Source of the DNA: JBFMAE01 sp040756085 | Lineage (GTDB): Bacteria > Desulfobacterota > BSN033 > UBA1163 | Length of the DNA stretch: 13,280 bases | NCBI GenBank assembly: GCA_040756085.1 | Contig: JBFMAE010000289.1 | Span: 1-13,280 of the forward strand | Direction of reading: 5' to 3' | In this document: piece by piece, positions 12,897-13,280 of the stretch | Numbering within the stretch: the first letter of the stretch is position 1 | How the letters are laid out: each line of letters opens with the position of its first letter | Notes under the pieces: generated by a model | What the model was told of the DNA's origin: nothing | Seen by the model: the letters and a program-made list of their open reading frames with translations, nothing else | The model's database searches: none | Made by a program: the position numbers and the translations under genes

Positions 12897-13280
12897 TCAA
12901 GGAAAGAGCGGAAATACATCGAGGCCCATCGTTTCAGGGTATCCCAGCATAATATTCATATTCTGGATGGCTTCGCCGGATGCCCCCTTGACTAAATTGT
13001 CAATGGCAGTAACGACCACGACCCGGCCATCCGATTCGCTCACATTGACTCCAATATCACAATAATTAGAGCCTCTGACATCTTTTGTATTGGGGAGTTT
13101 CCCCTTAGGGTAAATTCGGACGAAAGGCTCCCCCTGATAGCATTCCGCAAAGGTGTCCAACACCTCTTCCGTTTTCATCTTTTTCTTGAGGTGGACATAG
13201 AGAGTCGTCAAAATTCCCCGATCCATGGGAATGAGATGGGGAATAAAAGTCACCGTCACCTTTTTCTTGACCATCTCACT
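12897..13280 (-). CDS. argC: N-acetyl-gamma-glutamyl-phosphate reductase, C-terminal part
   Basis: ArgC reduces N-acetylglutamyl phosphate to the semialdehyde with NADPH, the third step of arginine biosynthesis. Only the last 127 codons are in the window; the frame is open through the right edge, so the gene is cut by the window and not truncated. The visible part has the family segments VTFIPHLIPMDRGILTT (about 9–25 from the edge) and DNLVKGASGEAIQNMN (109–124 in from a family-length C-terminus end region), followed by GLDVFPLFP and a TGA stop at 12897–12899. The NADPH-binding region and catalytic cysteine lie outside. The gene is followed by a long repeat-rich spacer with no obvious U-tract terminator; the 66-bp hairpin element 22 bases downstream of the stop codon could serve as a transcript end. 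Confidence 0.95.
   Translation of the reverse strand, partial: SEMVKKKVTVTFIPHLIPMDRGILTTLYVHLKKKMKTEEVLDTFAECYQGEPFVRIYPKGKLPNTKDVRGSNYCDIGVNVSESDGRVVVVTAIDNLVKGASGEAIQNMNIMLGYPETMGLDVFPLFP

Noticed and set aside
12751..13065. Plus-strand frame across copy 2 of the 66-bp element and the argC end
   Set aside because: It is made of repeat translation plus the antisense of argC; argC is clearly the real gene.

Overview
The window comes from a bacterial chromosome and is densely packed with housekeeping genes, all on the minus strand, so transcription runs from right to left. The gene set and intergenic style suggest a free-living Gram-negative bacterium. The markers are a lipoprotein with a lipobox, a pcm–LysM/M23 pair next to mutS as in proteobacteria, and GC-rich palindromic intergenic repeats of a kind I associate with deltaproteobacterial (Desulfobacterota-like) genomes. 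That assignment is an inference from memory, not a database result.

In order of transcription (right to left) the genes are: the 3' end of argC (arginine biosynthesis); a 463-base spacer; mutS (mismatch repair); pcm (protein L-isoaspartate O-methyltransferase); a LysM/M23 envelope lipoprotein that overlaps pcm; tsaD (tRNA t6A modification); rsmA (16S rRNA dimethylation); clpB (disaggregase); tRNA-Val(GAC); then the classic translation cluster thrS–infC–rpmI–rplT. The pheST genes often follow rplT, but the window ends before any could be seen. Most of the genes serve translation fidelity or damage control: tRNA charging, tRNA and rRNA modification, initiation, ribosomal proteins, protein repair, protein disaggregation and DNA repair.

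The genes are ordinary; the spacers between them are not. At least five spacers carry tandem arrays of about 7-bp words, and each spacer has its own word. They are cttgaaa-like between rpmI and rplT, cgaaata-like upstream of rsmA, cacgnnn between mutS and pcm, atgaaca-like upstream of mutS and agttcgg-like downstream of argC. Several arrays have a second part in the opposite orientation, which would let the RNA or single-stranded DNA fold into a hairpin. Two of these spacers also hold one copy each of an identical 66-bp GC-rich palindromic element, in opposite orientations. Other spacers contain perfect hairpins: 19-bp arms between thrS and infC, 13-bp arms just before thrS, and one in the infC–rpmI gap.

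Several starts needed correction. infC most likely starts at an AUC codon, 8 nt after a perfect Shine-Dalgarno. The longest possible ORFs for mutS and rsmA begin inside repeat arrays and should be trimmed. thrS probably starts at the internal ATG. rpmI starts with GTG. I found no phage, transposase, CRISPR or defence genes.
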